64,000 nucleotides of DNA from Polytrichum commune (taxonomy: Eukaryota; Streptophyta; Polytrichopsida; Polytrichales; Polytrichaceae), in the NCBI GenBank assembly GCA_950295325.1, contig OX485803.1:59907554-59971553 (forward strand), read 5' to 3'. The notes beneath the pieces were generated by a model. It was given only the letters and a program-made list of their open reading frames with translations, was not told the origin of the DNA and searched no databases. Of the stretch, positions 1 to 13,300 are shown in pieces. Both the position numbers and the translations under genes were made by a program. The number at the start of each line of letters is the position of its first letter. Within the stretch, counting starts at the first letter, position 1.

Positions 1-488
1 GACCTTGGCACTTACCGGAATGCAACAAATTACGGGCTCGGTACAACCTAACCTCATGCTAAAAGGCCAACCAAATGTGGAGTGACCACAAACCGCCAAG
101 AACAAAAGTATTTACTACAATACTGCCCTAGATACATAGCAGTATATAGATGTAGCCGTATACAAAAAAACATACTAGTATAGATACAATATATCATAGT
201 ATCTTACAGAATACCATACGATGTAAACAATCTTATACGAAATACAAATACAAATACAAGTTACATACCAACAATTATATGGAATACAAACGTATTCCAC
301 AAACATACCAATACGGTATGTTCCAAAAAACTACTCATTCAATACAAAAACCATAATACAACACCCAACCACACTACAACTACCATACAAAACCTAACCC
401 CCGCATAAAATACAATATTTATCTAAAACATAAAATACCCCGACCTCATCCAAAATACAATTATCACCTAAGACATAGTCCTCATCCA

Positions 489-2814
489 ATGCATAGTCTT
501 CATCCAAACAACTACCCCCATCCGAAATACGGAAGGTACCCAAAACACATACTTCATCCAAAAAACAAATCCCATCCAAAACATGGACCTCACCCAAAAC
601 TTATATCCCATTTAAAACACATATCTCACCCAAAATACAACTCACACCTAGCACAAGAAACCCATCCTAACGTAAGGACACATACAAAAAACAAACTCCA
701 TCCTAAACACAACTCCCACCAAAACTCCAAACTATGTCCTCGTCCAAAACCCAATTCCCACTCAAAATACAAATTCTACACAAAAAATAATACGGACTCG
801 GCCTACCGGCCTCACCACAAAACTAATTGCAAACGTCACCTCACAAATAATTGGAAACCTAACCCAATAACTAATCAAATAACTAAAAAATGTGCAAAAT
901 TACACCCCTTACCCAAACAACAAGAAAACATAATACCCGCCCTACACAACACTTTCTTCACAACAACACTTGCACTCACTAAATACCAAAAACTAAATAA
1001 GAAAAAACCAATAATATTCCACTTATATGGATACTACCTCATTACATCAAGTACATCAAGTATGCATCAAAAAACTACACACAAACTAAATCACAATAAC
1101 TATCCACACAATAACAACTACCCAAAACACACTCTCCGAACAAAATACAACATCCATCCAAATTATACCTCTCATCCAAAACACAAAACACACCGGCCTC
1201 ACCCACAATATAAGGACTACCCAAGAAATGAAGGCCACCCAAAATACAAAGTACATCCAAAACATAACTTACATCCAAAACAAGAACTCCATCCAAAACT
1301 CAAACTCCAACATAAATACCCCCCACACCCAAACCTTAAACCCCACCCAAACATTTGCTTCCAATCGAAACTATACTTCCACTCAAAATACAACATTTAC
1401 CAAATAAACAAAATGGCCTCGACCTACCGGCCTAGCCACAAAACAAACTACCAACATTACTCCATAATCAAGAGGAATCCTCACATAACAACAAAGTACA
1501 TTCCTAAGGACAATACATATCCACCCCTCTCATCTAAACAATCAAGAAACATAACCGACATCCTACCCAACCCTCGTATCACAACTAGAACCGAACACAT
1601 AAAATATCTTAAAACAAACAAAAAAAGCCAAAAGAAAATCAACTACCACCCATATCCCCACCCAAACCTCAAACCTTATCCAACACCCCACTGTAAATTA
1701 AAACTCAACTCCCATTCAGAACACAAAATCTACCCCAAAAACAAACCGGCCTCGCCACAAAACTAAGTTACCCGCCCTACCCAACATTTACTCTACAACA
1801 AAACTTACACTCATTAAATATCAAAAACTAAATAAGAAAAAACCAAAAATACCTTACTTATATGGATACTACTTCATTACATCAAGTACATCAAGCATGC
1901 ATAAAAAATCTACACACAAACCAAATTACACTAATCACCCATACAATAACAACTACCCAAAATACACTTTCCAAACAAAACATAACACCCACCCAAATTA
2001 TACCTCCCATCCAAAACACAAAATACAAAGGCTTCACCCAAAATACAGATATTACCCAAGCAGTGAATGTCATCCAAAATACAAAGTATATCCAAAACAT
2101 AGTTTATACCCAAAACAAAGACCGCATCCAAAACTCAAACTCCATCATAAACACCCCCCCCCCCATCCAAACCTCAACCCCCAGCCAAAAACTTGCTTCC
2201 AAGCAAAACTCTACTTCCACTCAAAATACAAGATTCATCAAATAAACAAAATGGACGCAGCCTACCGGCCTCGCCACAAAACGAATTACCAATATAACTC
2301 CACAATCAAGAGGAAGCCTCACATAACACACACCCTACCCAACCCTCTTACCACAACTAAAACTGAACGCATAAAATACCAAAAAACAAACAAAAAAAAA
2401 GCCACAAATAATCAACTCCCACCCAAACCTCAAACCCTATCTAACACTCTACTGCAAAGTAAAACTCAACTTTCACTCAGAACACAAAATCTACCCCAAA
2501 AACCAACCGGCCTCGCCCTACCGACCTCACCACAAAACTATTGATAAAAACCACCCCACAAACAAATGGAAACCTAACAAAATAACAAACCACACACCTA
2601 AAGGCAACACATACACACACTTCTCATCTATACATTTAGGAAACATAACACCCAATCCTTCTACCATACCCAAACTCGTACCCATAAAACACCAAAAAAC
2701 AAATAAAAAACACTCAACCCATACCCATACCAAAACCTCAAACCCCACCTTAAACTTTGCCTCAAAGCACAACTCCACTTCCACACAAAATACAAAATTT
2801 CACCCAAAAACAAA
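489..2814 (+). repeat. LINE 5' tandem array: 18-bp minisatellite blocks plus copies of ORF N-terminal segment
   Basis: The array alternates two modules. Module A is a degenerate 18-bp repeat around CATCCAAAACACAA, which read in one frame gives hexapeptides of the form HPKxxS (about 489-780, 1085-1405, 1897-2245). Module B resembles the start of the main ORF at 2815: a tract ACCGGCCT(C/A)(G/A)CCA(C/T)AAAAC near 802, 1425, 2263, 2512 and 2825. It is followed by SAYRPxHKTN-type translation and, in some units, by the TATGGATACTACxTCAT tract (about 1026, 1862; TCCGTGGATACTAC at 3046). Because the short unit is a multiple of three, an open frame runs 489-1766 and another 1897-2544. Whether these are translated or are merely a consequence of periodicity cannot be decided here. 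Confidence 0.75.
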
Positions 2815-4629
2815 ATGGCCTCGGCCTACCGGCCTCGCCATAAAACTAATAGCAAATACCACTTCATAAACAAATGGAAACCTAATGCAATAACAAATCA
2901 CATAACTAAGAACAACACACATGCACATTTCTTTCCCGAACAGTTAAGAAACATAACACCCGCCCTACCCAACCTCTTTACCACAACCAAATTCATAGCA
3001 ATAAAATACCAAAAAATAAATAAGAAAAAACCAAAAATACTTCACTTCCGTGGATACTACTTCATCAACAAGTTAACCCTACTACAATGTGGAGACATAA
3101 AACCCAACCCTGGACCAATGCCCAATATTCTCCGGACACACCCCGCTACACACAAAAAGCGAGCTAAACTATATTTCATCCCAAACACAATAAAACTACA
3201 ACATGAATACCAACACATAGCAAGCACATTTGCCCCCATACTCAAGCACACATACCCCCTACACCACCAGACAATTACTACATACCCACACCTACACCAA
3301 TACATCATAACACAAAGTCATTATCCACTAACCCATATGTTATATGCTCTTACCATTACTATACATCCCTCAATAAACACATGCAACAACATACTAGCCC
3401 AACCCCACATTTATCACTTTAACAACATATGGACAAACACATTATTCATCAGACTAGCCAACCTTTCCAACCCCCCCGAGCGACACATTCTAACACCACA
3501 CCCACACACAACATTTACAAACAATAACCATGATATAATACACCCCAAAAACTCAATACATAAAGAATTATATGAATTTATCCACAACCAAGAGAGCACA
3601 CTTACACCCACCATTCTTCAAAGTAAATTTCCCTTTGTCCCAAATCAATTAATAATTGAATCACTCCATTGCCTAGAGAATATTAACGAATACTCACACC
3701 CGCCCCCACCCCCAGTTACCCCCACACCAGAACCTAGAACCAACACTAGCACCAATCACGAAACAAATATAATAACTTGGAATGCCTCCTCACTTAATAC
3801 CGCACTACCAAACTTACAAAGTCTTATCAATAACTCTCTAAACAATACAGCAATCATACATATCCAAGAAACTAAATTAACAGCAAACAAATCCACAAAA
3901 TACATACAGAACCTATTCTTTGAATTCAAACTCATCTTCAACAACACACATGCTCTTACACGATGCATACAACAAAGATTGCCCTACACCCCTGGAAGAG
4001 GCGGCCTACTCACACTTATCCACAACAAGTATGCATTCCCTGGAAATGTCACCAAAATTCCCACGCTAGCAAACATCTCCCCGTATTTACAAATAATCAA
4101 AATCAATAACCACCCCTCAAGACCATGGCTAATCGTACACATGTATATGCCCACACACGTAGCAGACACATGCCTTATCTCATTCCTCAAAACCGAAATC
4201 ACTAACCAAATTACTACACATCCAAACCACATATACACATTATGTGGTGACTTCAACAGAGATATTGCACTCCGAGGAAGACATACTAACAACACTTACA
4301 CCCCTCCCCAAGAAGAGGATCTACAATGGAAGCACTTTACCACATCTCTCAACCTTGAATACATACCAACTAACATCAGTCTTTCTCGACAAGGGGGCTA
4401 TAATTACACATCAACAAGTCTAATAGACGGTTTCTACATCCACTCTCCAGACAACAACAAATTTACTTCCACTACAAACACAACCATGAATCTAAACTCA
4501 GACCACTACCCAGTCACCTTACACATCCCACACAACACACTTATAGCCAGACCCCCACCCCCCACAAACATATCACCAAATAGAATACTAAATCCGATAC
4601 CACTAGAAAACCTAGAAAACTTAACATAA
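2815..4629 (+). pseudogene. LINE ORF, part 1: N-terminal segment, 2A-like motif, AP-type endonuclease
   Basis: Open for 604 codons from an ATG that follows the last 5' repeat. Residues 1-92 match the repeated module of the 5' array. A 2A-like motif follows at residues 93-101. From about residue 318 an exonuclease-endonuclease-phosphatase fold is visible: ITWNASSLN start, IHIQETKL (catalytic Glu), GRGGLLTLI, IVHMYMP, LCGDFNRD (GDFN motif) and a final NSDHYPV (catalytic Asp-His). These are the expected catalytic residues for target-DNA nicking, so this domain looks intact. The frame is lost around 4620, where translation must shift to another frame to continue into the RT. Closest class: APE-type LINE; the clade is not assigned. 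Confidence 0.85.
3091..3117 (+). other. 2A-like motif (GDIKPNPGP) near N-terminus of LINE ORF
   Basis: The nine residues GDIKPNPGP follow the hydrophobic stretch FINKLTLLQC and are followed by Met. The known 2A consensus is D-V/I-E-x-N-P-G-P, at which ribosomes skip a peptide bond before the last Pro. 2A-like motifs are described at the N-termini of several non-LTR retrotransposon ORFs. Here Glu is replaced by Lys, one G-to-A transition away (GAA/GAG to AAA/AAG), which would probably impair activity. Degenerate counterparts of the flanking segment occur in the 5' array, but NPGP itself is not preserved there. Confidence 0.7.
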
Positions 4630-6962
4630 TATTCTTCGAAGAAAACTCTACAAAACTAAAGGAACTTACCACACTACTAGAAAACCATCAATACTTAACC
4701 CCTGATCAATGGCAAGAAGCTTGCACTTCATTAGATAACATTATTAACAAAATTTCAGAAACCATTGAAAAAACTTGTAAAGCCACCCCACTACCAAACC
4801 TCACATACAGAACATCACAACAAGGAAGATTTCTACTACGAAAACTAGCTAAAGAGTGGAAAAAATACCTTACCACATACCACTTCGTTAGGAAAACTAT
4901 ATACATTACACAACACGACCCACACTGGCTAACCCACCCCATCCTAAACGAAATCCGAAATCACCAATATGTAAGTATCCCACACCCACCTACAACAACC
5001 GCATCTACTGATGAATGGATTGATGCCATAGCTGTCATTGCAAAAATTGCCAACAAAGAAGCCAAGAAAATCACCACCAAATATACTAAAGATTGTATCC
5101 TAAAAGTTGTATCAAAATACTGTCAGATGTATGAAAAGAGTCCCAAAAAAATAAACAGAAAAATCTTCAAAAACTTCGAAACCTCACCTCTGGACTCCAT
5201 CATAGACAGACACAACAATATGCTAACTAATCTTAAGGACATCGCATCAGAAATATACACACAACAATCCATCAGCAACCGTCCAACAGTCCCCACATGC
5301 CACTACCAAAATATCCACCCACCACACTGCACATGCGGAGTAAGGCAATACCCATGGCACGACTTAGACGGATACACAATTGATAAATGAGGTGAACCCC
5401 AAATTCCCTTACATACATACTTTGACCAAGAAACCTACGACTTCTGTCTCAAAAATCTAGGAAATAACAAAGCCCCAGGCCTTGACAAAATTCCCAACTC
5501 AATTCTAAAAAATATGCCCCCACGTTTCCACAAACTACTCTTCCTATTCTTTAAACAATGCTACAAACAAAAACAAATTCCCGCATCATGGAAAACTAGC
5601 CTAACAGTTTTATTATATAAAAAAAGAAATCCATCACATCTTACAAATCACAGGCCTATTGCACTAGCTAACACCATATATAAACTTTATACAAGCACAT
5701 TAACTTCTATATTATCCGCATATGGAGAAAGACACCAAATATTACATGACAGTCAAGAAGGATTCAGAGCAGAAAGAAGTACCTCTACACAAATTCAATT
5801 ACTTATCGCAGCACTAGAAGATGCAAGATTCACGAATCAAGACATATTCCTACTCTATATTGACTTCAAAAATGCCTTCGGCTCCATTGACCATGCCAGA
5901 CTCTTAGCCATAATGAAAGATCTAAGATACCCCACTGACTCCATACACCTCATAGGAAACATATACGCACAATCCTCCACCATATATATCGGGGAACACT
6001 TCGACAAAACCTTACCAATCCCCATCCAAAGAGGTACAATACAATGAGACACTCTCAGCCCATACTTATTTATAATATTTTTAGAACCCCTCCTTAGATG
6101 GTTACAACAAGGGAACAATGGATATACTTTTGGTACATCTAAAATCAAAAACTCATCAGCAGCATATGCAGATGACCTAGCGGCAATTGCCAACAAACTA
6201 TAGTGACTACAAACACAACTAAACAAGTTAGATAAATTATGTGAATGGGCAGGAATGGACCTCGGAATACCCAAGTGTGCAGTGACTGGATGCCCAAACA
6301 AATCCAAGATGAACCCCATAACCTTCAAGGCCCTAATACAAGCCACTAACATAAATTATCGAAACCAACCTATACCAACCCTACATTAACACGAACTATA
6401 CACCTATCTAGGAATAATCCTTGCATCCTCACTCAAATGGAAAACACAAATAAATACCATTACAGCTAAAGTAATCAAACAATGTCAAGCTCTCGTTTCA
6501 TGCCCAGCAACTATGAAACAAAAATTCAATATGGCAGATACTGTCATACGTGCTGGAATAGCATACAGCTTCTACGCAGTACCATATTCCACACCGGCTA
6601 TAAAAAAACTTGACAAAAAAATCATAGCACTCCATAAAACGATATGCGGAATACCCAAATGTACATCTAACATTGCTACACAACTCCTGCATAACCTATT
6701 CGGTATCGAAACATTCTCACTACAAAATGCTTATCTAAGATGTATTGGAGAACAACTACAAAATGCCCTAAACGATAAAAGAAGAATTGGCATAATCTAT
6801 GCCGGTCTAATACAACACATACTTGCCAAATATGGAAGATCTAAGAACATAACCCGCATTAAGTACCACCACTGTGTCAAATCACCTATCACTAGAACAC
6901 TATTCTTATTCAAGCATAAAACCGGAGTCCACCTAAAAAATACAATAAACAACTCCTATTAA
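4620..6962 (+). pseudogene. LINE ORF, part 2: reverse transcriptase
   Basis: A single reading frame continues from about 4620 (LNIIFFEENSTKLKEL) to the TAA at 6960, interrupted by TGA at 5387, TGA at 6045, TAG-TGA at 6201-6206 and TAA at 6387. The LINE RT signature blocks are in order: NKAPGLDKIPNSIL, SWKTSLTVLLYKK, NHRPIALANTIYKL, SQEGFRAERSTSTQ, LYIDFKNAFGSIDH, then Q-stop-DTLSPYLF where Q-G-D is the usual sequence, and YADD at 6165-6176 (the catalytic Asp pair). A thumb-like region follows. At about 6960 the frame shifts again. Catalytic residues are intact; the copy is dead through nonsense and frameshift changes. Confidence 0.88.
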
Positions 6963-9900
6963 ACCCATCCCCACTCGAAACTGCGTGGACTCAAGAAGCA
7001 CAAGAACTACACGGTCTAAGCCCAAACACTTCACTTAAGTTACTACACAAATTGCTAGTACATAATATAATAACACTAGACCAAATAACATGCCTAATGA
7101 CACCACTCTAATGAACTCAGACGAATTTAAAATCTACCACTCCAACCCTTCTAAACTCATCAAAAGTGCACTAAACATTGCTAACCAACTGTTTTGTCAT
7201 CCACCTTGTGACTAGGAATGCCCCCTAACATGTCAACACCACCATCCACCACGATCCCTCAAAACCAAATACACAATAAGACACCACAACATTCTACCTC
7301 ATTTACCGACTCCCCCTATACACCCTCCAAACCCTCTCATCCCCCATCTACCCCCTCCTCCCAACAACATGATTAAAAATCCCCGACAATTTCCCATACA
7401 CAAAATACTCGATCACAAACAACGACAATCCAACGACCCTAACGGAATAAAAAGAACAGTCACATCATACCTATGCCAATGGACTACAACAAATAACAAT
7501 ACATATCATAAATGGCAAACCCAAAGAGACTTATACCCCTATTGTGATGCCAACACAAGCAACCACAACACAAACTTACTCTCCCAATACTACACGAGAA
7601 AACAACACAAACATTTCTTAAACATTATTAATGCCTACTTCTCCATAGAACAACAAAGAGACACAAGATACGTTACACCTACCACAATTATCCCACTGGC
7701 ACACATTTCTATTAATGAATGCAATCCAAAAAATGACATCGAAACAAATTCTGACACTATCCAAATACAATTTGACGTCGCTCACATATACGAGGATAGT
7801 GGCCGACACCTCATCACCATCCCAAAAACTAGATTAATATGGTTATGACAACAATATCAACAAACAAAACATTCCACTCACGGACTAGAACCACCTACCC
7901 AATCATTCGAAACTGAAATTGTATGGCTATACCAAAGATACAAATACCGCATTCCAAAAAATGACCCACTCAAACGAGCCTAACATACAATTCCAACCCC
8001 AATATTAGATCTCCTAATAACCACATTTAATATCAACCACTCATATTTCTCATCCCCAGTTACATGCCCCACACAATTCATCCAATTCTACTCACCATTC
8101 TCACGAGACATAATATTTGGATCCCTCGGGAAAGCGTTTGACCATAAATGGCAAGGAATTGGCTACGCCCACCCCCACAACGCAACGGAATTACAATAAG
8201 CTATCCATTGGACTCGCCTGGTAGCCAAAAACGACCCATATACAATCACTATACTCATATCACCGGACACTGATTGGTACAAAAACTTCAACCCATACAT
8301 AGGTCCATTCCAAGACACGCACGTTATCACCCACTTTGCCGCCGACACGATTGCATATGAGGAACCCACAATACCCCCAGAATTCAATACTATAAGGAAA
8401 GAACCATCTACCATACAAATATTTTGCATCCACCACCAAACCAACAACATTGGTACCTACGAACAAATAAAGCTACTCAAGGACCTAGCAAATAATCTCC
8501 AAATAACACAAAGTCACACCCAAATTGCACCACCCACCCCTTCAAATACCACTGTTAACTCCAGTAAAAAATGGTTTAAATTAAACTACCCACAAATAGT
8601 CGTACATAACACCACACTTGCCCCACAACTCCCAAACTACCAGACAAATCTACCGCTAAAATTCCACCCACAATTTAACTACTACACTGACGGTTCCTTT
8701 ATAAAACCCAAAGAAATTGCCCCTGGAGTATGGAGAAGAGAAAGAGCTGGATATGGTATTTATAGCCCCAAAGGTTTAAATATTACCAAAAGACTACATG
8801 GACATCAAAACATATTACGCGCAGAAATGATAGCTATACACAAAACACTAAGAATAATCAATACACAATATCCTAACGAACCCGCATTCATATTCACAGA
8901 TAGTTGAAACGTATTATACCTACTCAACACACAAATTAAACACCCCACCCTTCATAATAGCCACCCAGACCAAACCACACTTGCCTCCATGGTACAAATT
9001 CTTCAACACCGGATACAACCAATCACATTATACAAAGTTAGAGCACACGTCAACATTGACGGCAACAATAAAGCAGATAAACTAGCAAAAGAAGGATTAG
9101 AATTAGAACACATAATTGCCACCCACCCATATGAACATGCCCACGCCACCCCATACTATTACCAAAAGGACGTCTGGGCCTCGATGATAGACGTTCTAGA
9201 CAAAGGCCCAGTCAGAGTCTTAGAGAAACAAATTAAAAAATATGATAGGGAAAATAACCTAGCAATCATGGCCACACAAACCCCCAACACTTGTAAATGG
9301 ACAGAAAATGTAGATATAGACAAAGAGCTGTTGAACGAATTTTGGGAAAATCCTTCAATCACCGACAAACAAAAATCATGCCTCATTAAATTCCGAACAT
9401 GAACTTATATGGGCAATGCTAGGAAACAACTGTTCTTCGGCTGCCAAAGATATCCCTCTATTACGTGCCCCATATGTAACTCAAACGAACCAGATACATG
9501 ACTACATGTACTACTTACATGTAAACATCAACATATACACTCACTTCGAGTTAAAAGACATAACAAAGCAGTTGGGGAAATTAGGAAACTCCTAATCTCA
9601 TCCGAAAAATCCCGATGCTTTACTCTCATGAATGCTGGCACCTTCAATAACAATCCTCAAGAAAACACAATTCCCAATTGGCTACTACCCTGCACATGTG
9701 GTACACAAAGATGCCACTGTAACGCAAGATTTAGACCTGATATCCTTTGCGTTAGGGGACTACCATATCAAAACGACCCTCCCGTAGACATTGACCCTAA
9801 CCTCACCATACAATTTATTGAATTCACCTACTGCAATGACAGATTCTCCCCAGAAGCAGTTGAAGCAAAAAATAACAAATACAGACCACTAATTGCTAGT

Positions 9901-10140
9901 ATCGCTTCCAGAGGATGGAAAATTGAACCACTTATTGTCATCACTGCTGGTGCCAGAGCTACTGCCCACATCCCATCTATGAAATTACTCGAGACTAATT
10001 TCAAAATGCCTATGCCTACCATCAAAAATACATTTAAAAATATTAATACCATCGCAATACAATATGCCATGTCCATTCTCCTCCACAAAAGGAGAATAGA
10101 AAACCACCAACCGCTTCCCCTCACTCTAGACCCCCCATAA
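6962..10140 (+). pseudogene. LINE ORF, part 3: connector, RNase H, CCHC-like C-terminal domain
   Basis: After a short stretch in a second frame (6962-about 7105) the frame is constant from 7090 to the TAA at 10138. It is broken by TAG 7213, TGA 7846, TAA 7981, TAA 8197, TGA 8905, TGA 9400 and TGA 9499. RNase H motifs: FNYYTDGSFI (about 8674), ILRAEMIAIH (Glu), FTDS (Asp, about 8893) and HVNIDGNNKADKLAKEG (final Asp), all four catalytic acids retained. A Cys/His cluster follows: CPICNSNEPDT...HVLLTCKHQH (9460-9530). The last 170 codons from 9628 are uninterrupted and well kept (CTCGTQRCHCNARF; PSMKLLETNF). Three of the stops fall at sites where Trp or Gly would be expected. Confidence 0.85.
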
Positions 10141-10208
10141 CTCAAAACTTAAAGTTACATGTAAGGGTCACTGGGTATAATGTTAGGCGTGGTTCCGTGT
10201 TACTGGTC

Positions 10209-10360
10209 TCTTGTGTCTAAAGTGTCTACTCTCGAAAGGGGGGAGTAGATCTTTTCCTCCATACCCTTGTCCTGTGGGCATGGGATTGGAGGTGGATCGA
10301 ACAGACATTTAATTCACGTCGGTCTCCTCCGGAGACCGAAGTTTTTTTTTTTATTATTAG
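10209..10360 (+). other. LINE 3' tail with two hairpins and terminal T-run
   Basis: A first stem is formed by CTACTC (10226-10231) and GAGTAG (10243-10248) around a loop containing TCGAAAGGGG. A second, perfect stem is GGTCTCC (10321-10327) with GGAGACC (10331-10337) around TCC, extended by two further pairs. It is followed by an 11-T run and TTATTATTAG. About 130 bp of this tail matches the tail of the SINE at 29341-29496. LINE reverse transcriptases commonly recognise a 3' stem-loop, so this is the likely recognition element (inference). Confidence 0.75.
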
Positions 10361-13300
10361 TACAGTCAATTAAGTGCACCCCCGAGGATGATTTCATTCA
10401 TGAGCACGTGATGCATGGCTCTAAGTCAACATGTGAAGTCAGACCTTGTTAGATTACCCTTCCGGTGTTTGGAACCTATAGAGGTTGATTGATTTCAAAA
10501 CTATCAAGATAGAGGAATAAAATGGCCATAATCTAGAGTTTCTAATGATCACATGAAATACTTGATTGCCAAAATGAATTGGTTGTCTTGAAATGATCAA
10601 TTCAAGTTTTACATCGAAAAGAAATTGCATCTAGATTATAAATGTATACTCACTTAGATCTTAGTCATCAATTTCCAGCTTGTGGTGAGATGTTGAAGAG
10701 AGAGTATTTCAACAACATCTGTTTGGTGAACACAAGAATCAATGCAATCTATGCTCATTTAACCTTAACTTCCTAGAGCATATTGTGGTTTCATTAGATC
10801 ATCTAAATGAAAGCTCTCTAGAGCTGAATTTGACTAGGCAACTTGACTAATCCACTCACCTTGGTTGTGACGTTGTAGTTTGTAGGAACCCTTCCTTCAT
10901 TGGCAAGCATGAGATGATAGGATAAGAACAACGACTCCGGTGTTGCCACTCATGTGGATTATGGTGTTGCTTCATTTTCGAGTAGGTCTAAGGCTATAGG
11001 TAATCCCGAAACGGGCATACCCTATAGGAAAGTCACCCATATGAGTACTTTTTTGGCCTTAATCAAACTAACCTTGGAGTTCGTATGGGATCAGGGTGAA
11101 GGCCTTAGGTTTAAGCCACCCTTTGACATGACAATAAAATGTTTAAGATTAGATGGGAGTACATGCAATAATGACAGTTAGAGGGATTGCAACTTAACTA
11201 CATGTGTTTCTATAGTTATAGACAATGTTCTAGGTATTGCATTCAAGGGAGTACATTACATAACGCAAAGGCCCAAGGATGGATTTCAACGGCTGTAATT
11301 GGTTTGAGAAACATAATGCCCTGTCCAAAAATGTAATACACTCTGAAATATGTGAGGTGCATTGCGCAAAGTAAGGATACCTTAGTTTACAAAGGAAAGT
11401 TTGGCCTGGGTCTTCGCGTTTCTGTAGTGATTATGAATTAATGAGGTAGGCATAACTTAGAGTGGGCAACATCAAAGACACAAGTGTATGGCAATTCGGA
11501 ACCTGGCTTTGGGGTGGTGTTCCTGTCTGTAGCTCTAGTTGATGCTGCATAGCTGAGTGGATTTTCCTTCATTAAAGGTTGATTTTGATATGGGTCGTAG
11601 GGTGCTGCTGCTGTAGCAGTGCAAAATCCCAGTTGCATTGCATTTGGATTAGTAATGAAAAACAAATATCTGGACAACCTTGTAGACTATCTATTTGTGG
11701 AGATTCAATTCAATTACTGGCAACAATGTTGTGGATGTTTTCATTGCACCAGTTGGACTGCGATGAAATGATTGAACACAAGGTAAAAGAAATACACTTT
11801 TAAATGAAGTGATTTTCCAAAGTTACACCTCACTTTCCTCTACCCTGTTTTGTCAACTGCACTACATTATAAGACCCTAAAGCACAATGAGACTGAATAA
11901 TGTCTCCACCGTGACATTCAGATTTCATGCCAGAAACTGGTAGAACATACTTATAAATGTCGCAATTCATGTCAATAAGTTGGGCAGATCACATTAGTAG
12001 GTGAATTTGGATGTACAAGTTATGCTTTCCACATACTAAGAATGCTGTCAAAATAAGAAGAATTATTCGATTTGGAGGGAGTTCTTCTGATTGAGGAAAG
12101 AGAGATTAAAGCAATTGAAAAATCTGCAAAGCAAGAAGGCATCATGAGTGCACATTGTTCAAATTGACAAATAAACTAAAAGGATTAAAGATAGCAATTT
12201 TAAAGATTCGGCCTTTTCTAATGGCAGTACTTACTTACCTTGCCAGTGCTGTCCCAAAACCCTAACTCTTCATTTGTACTGCTATCCTGACTAAAAGTAG
12301 AGTGCATTATACAAGTGATTAGAGTAAGTAGACTGGACTGCAGGTAAATTGATCATCAAGTAAATCTTGTGGATAGTCCGCAACATGAGCCAAAAGCATT
12401 TGCTATACATAATGCAGCAGTGACCACTTCAGAGTCTCGCTCCATGTTCTTTGAGCTCTGTTGTACACCTCTCTTGGCACACAACCCACCTCAAGCCATA
12501 AGTACAATTAGTTAGCTGCCCTGATTTGGGGGAAGGTCTCCGCCTGTTTGCCATATTTCTGAGTTCAAGGCCTCAGTGCATGGCACAGAAATTACTAGAG
12601 AACCAAAACGCGACCTCCGCATGCAAAATCCAGGTCTGAGCTCAACAGGGTCGTGTAACTATGAGAACCAGCTGCTTTCATATAATGTAAAGAGTTGCCG
12701 TAAACTTTCAACTCCAATACATCATCGCAGCTCTTTGAGTGCCCGGGGCTTCTCACAGGATGTTGTTGAAGGCCACTTCAGTAGCAACTCCACATAACAT
12801 CTCCACTCTTGCATTGACCTGATTGAGAAATACACATGCACCCGATCGTAAGTAGTAAAGCCTTAAGTGCTTGCTTTTCCCAAGAAGTCCACTTGTCCTA
12901 AGACATCATAAATGAGATTCGTACAAGAAAAGTAGCAACTTCATACTAAGGCTATAGCCAGTTTCCTTGTATTATGGAGCTCATATGAATATCTCATTCA
13001 TTATCAAAGTCAAGATTCTAGGCTTTCTTCTTAAATGATCAATTAGGTCACCCCACTTATGTTGACTATTGAACTTAGACAATTTACTACGTAGTCCAAT
13101 CTCTTTGAAAGAAATATATTTGGTGTCCCTTTCTTGGATCCACACCTGACCACACACCACTCAAATGTAGGTGTCTGATTAAGACAAGTAACCAAATTAG
13201 GCACATCTACCTTATAGAGATATGCTACACACATATATAGCAGTTGAAAGTCTCATTTTAATGCTAAAGATCTCGAGTGGTTATTTAGTGTTGTCCAAGG

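Larger units (their letters stand above)
1..10360 (+). mobile_element. Degenerate non-LTR retrotransposon (LINE), 5' end outside or at window edge
   Basis: One long plus-strand element of uniform, A+C-rich, G-poor composition. It carries in order a repetitive 5' array, an AP-endonuclease, a reverse transcriptase, an RNase H, a zinc-knuckle-like C-terminal region and a 3' UTR ending in a hairpin, a T-run and TTATTATTAG. The domain order is that of an APE-type LINE with C-terminal RNase H. No LTRs are seen. The coding region is broken by several stops and at least three frameshifts, so this copy is not autonomous. The true 5' end is not identified: similar A/C-rich sequence reaches base 1. No target-site duplication could be assigned. 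Confidence 0.9.

Noticed and set aside
489..1766. 425-codon ORF as an independent protein gene
   Set aside because: It is explained by 18-bp periodicity (a multiple of three) and copies of the LINE ORF N-terminus; the minus strand is similarly open in places (394-597, 1075-1296).
5387..9501. TGA read as tryptophan (variant code)
   Set aside because: MAP65 and WRKY in the same window use the standard code, the LINE also has TAA/TAG stops and frameshifts, and two of the TGA sites are at expected Gly rather than Trp.
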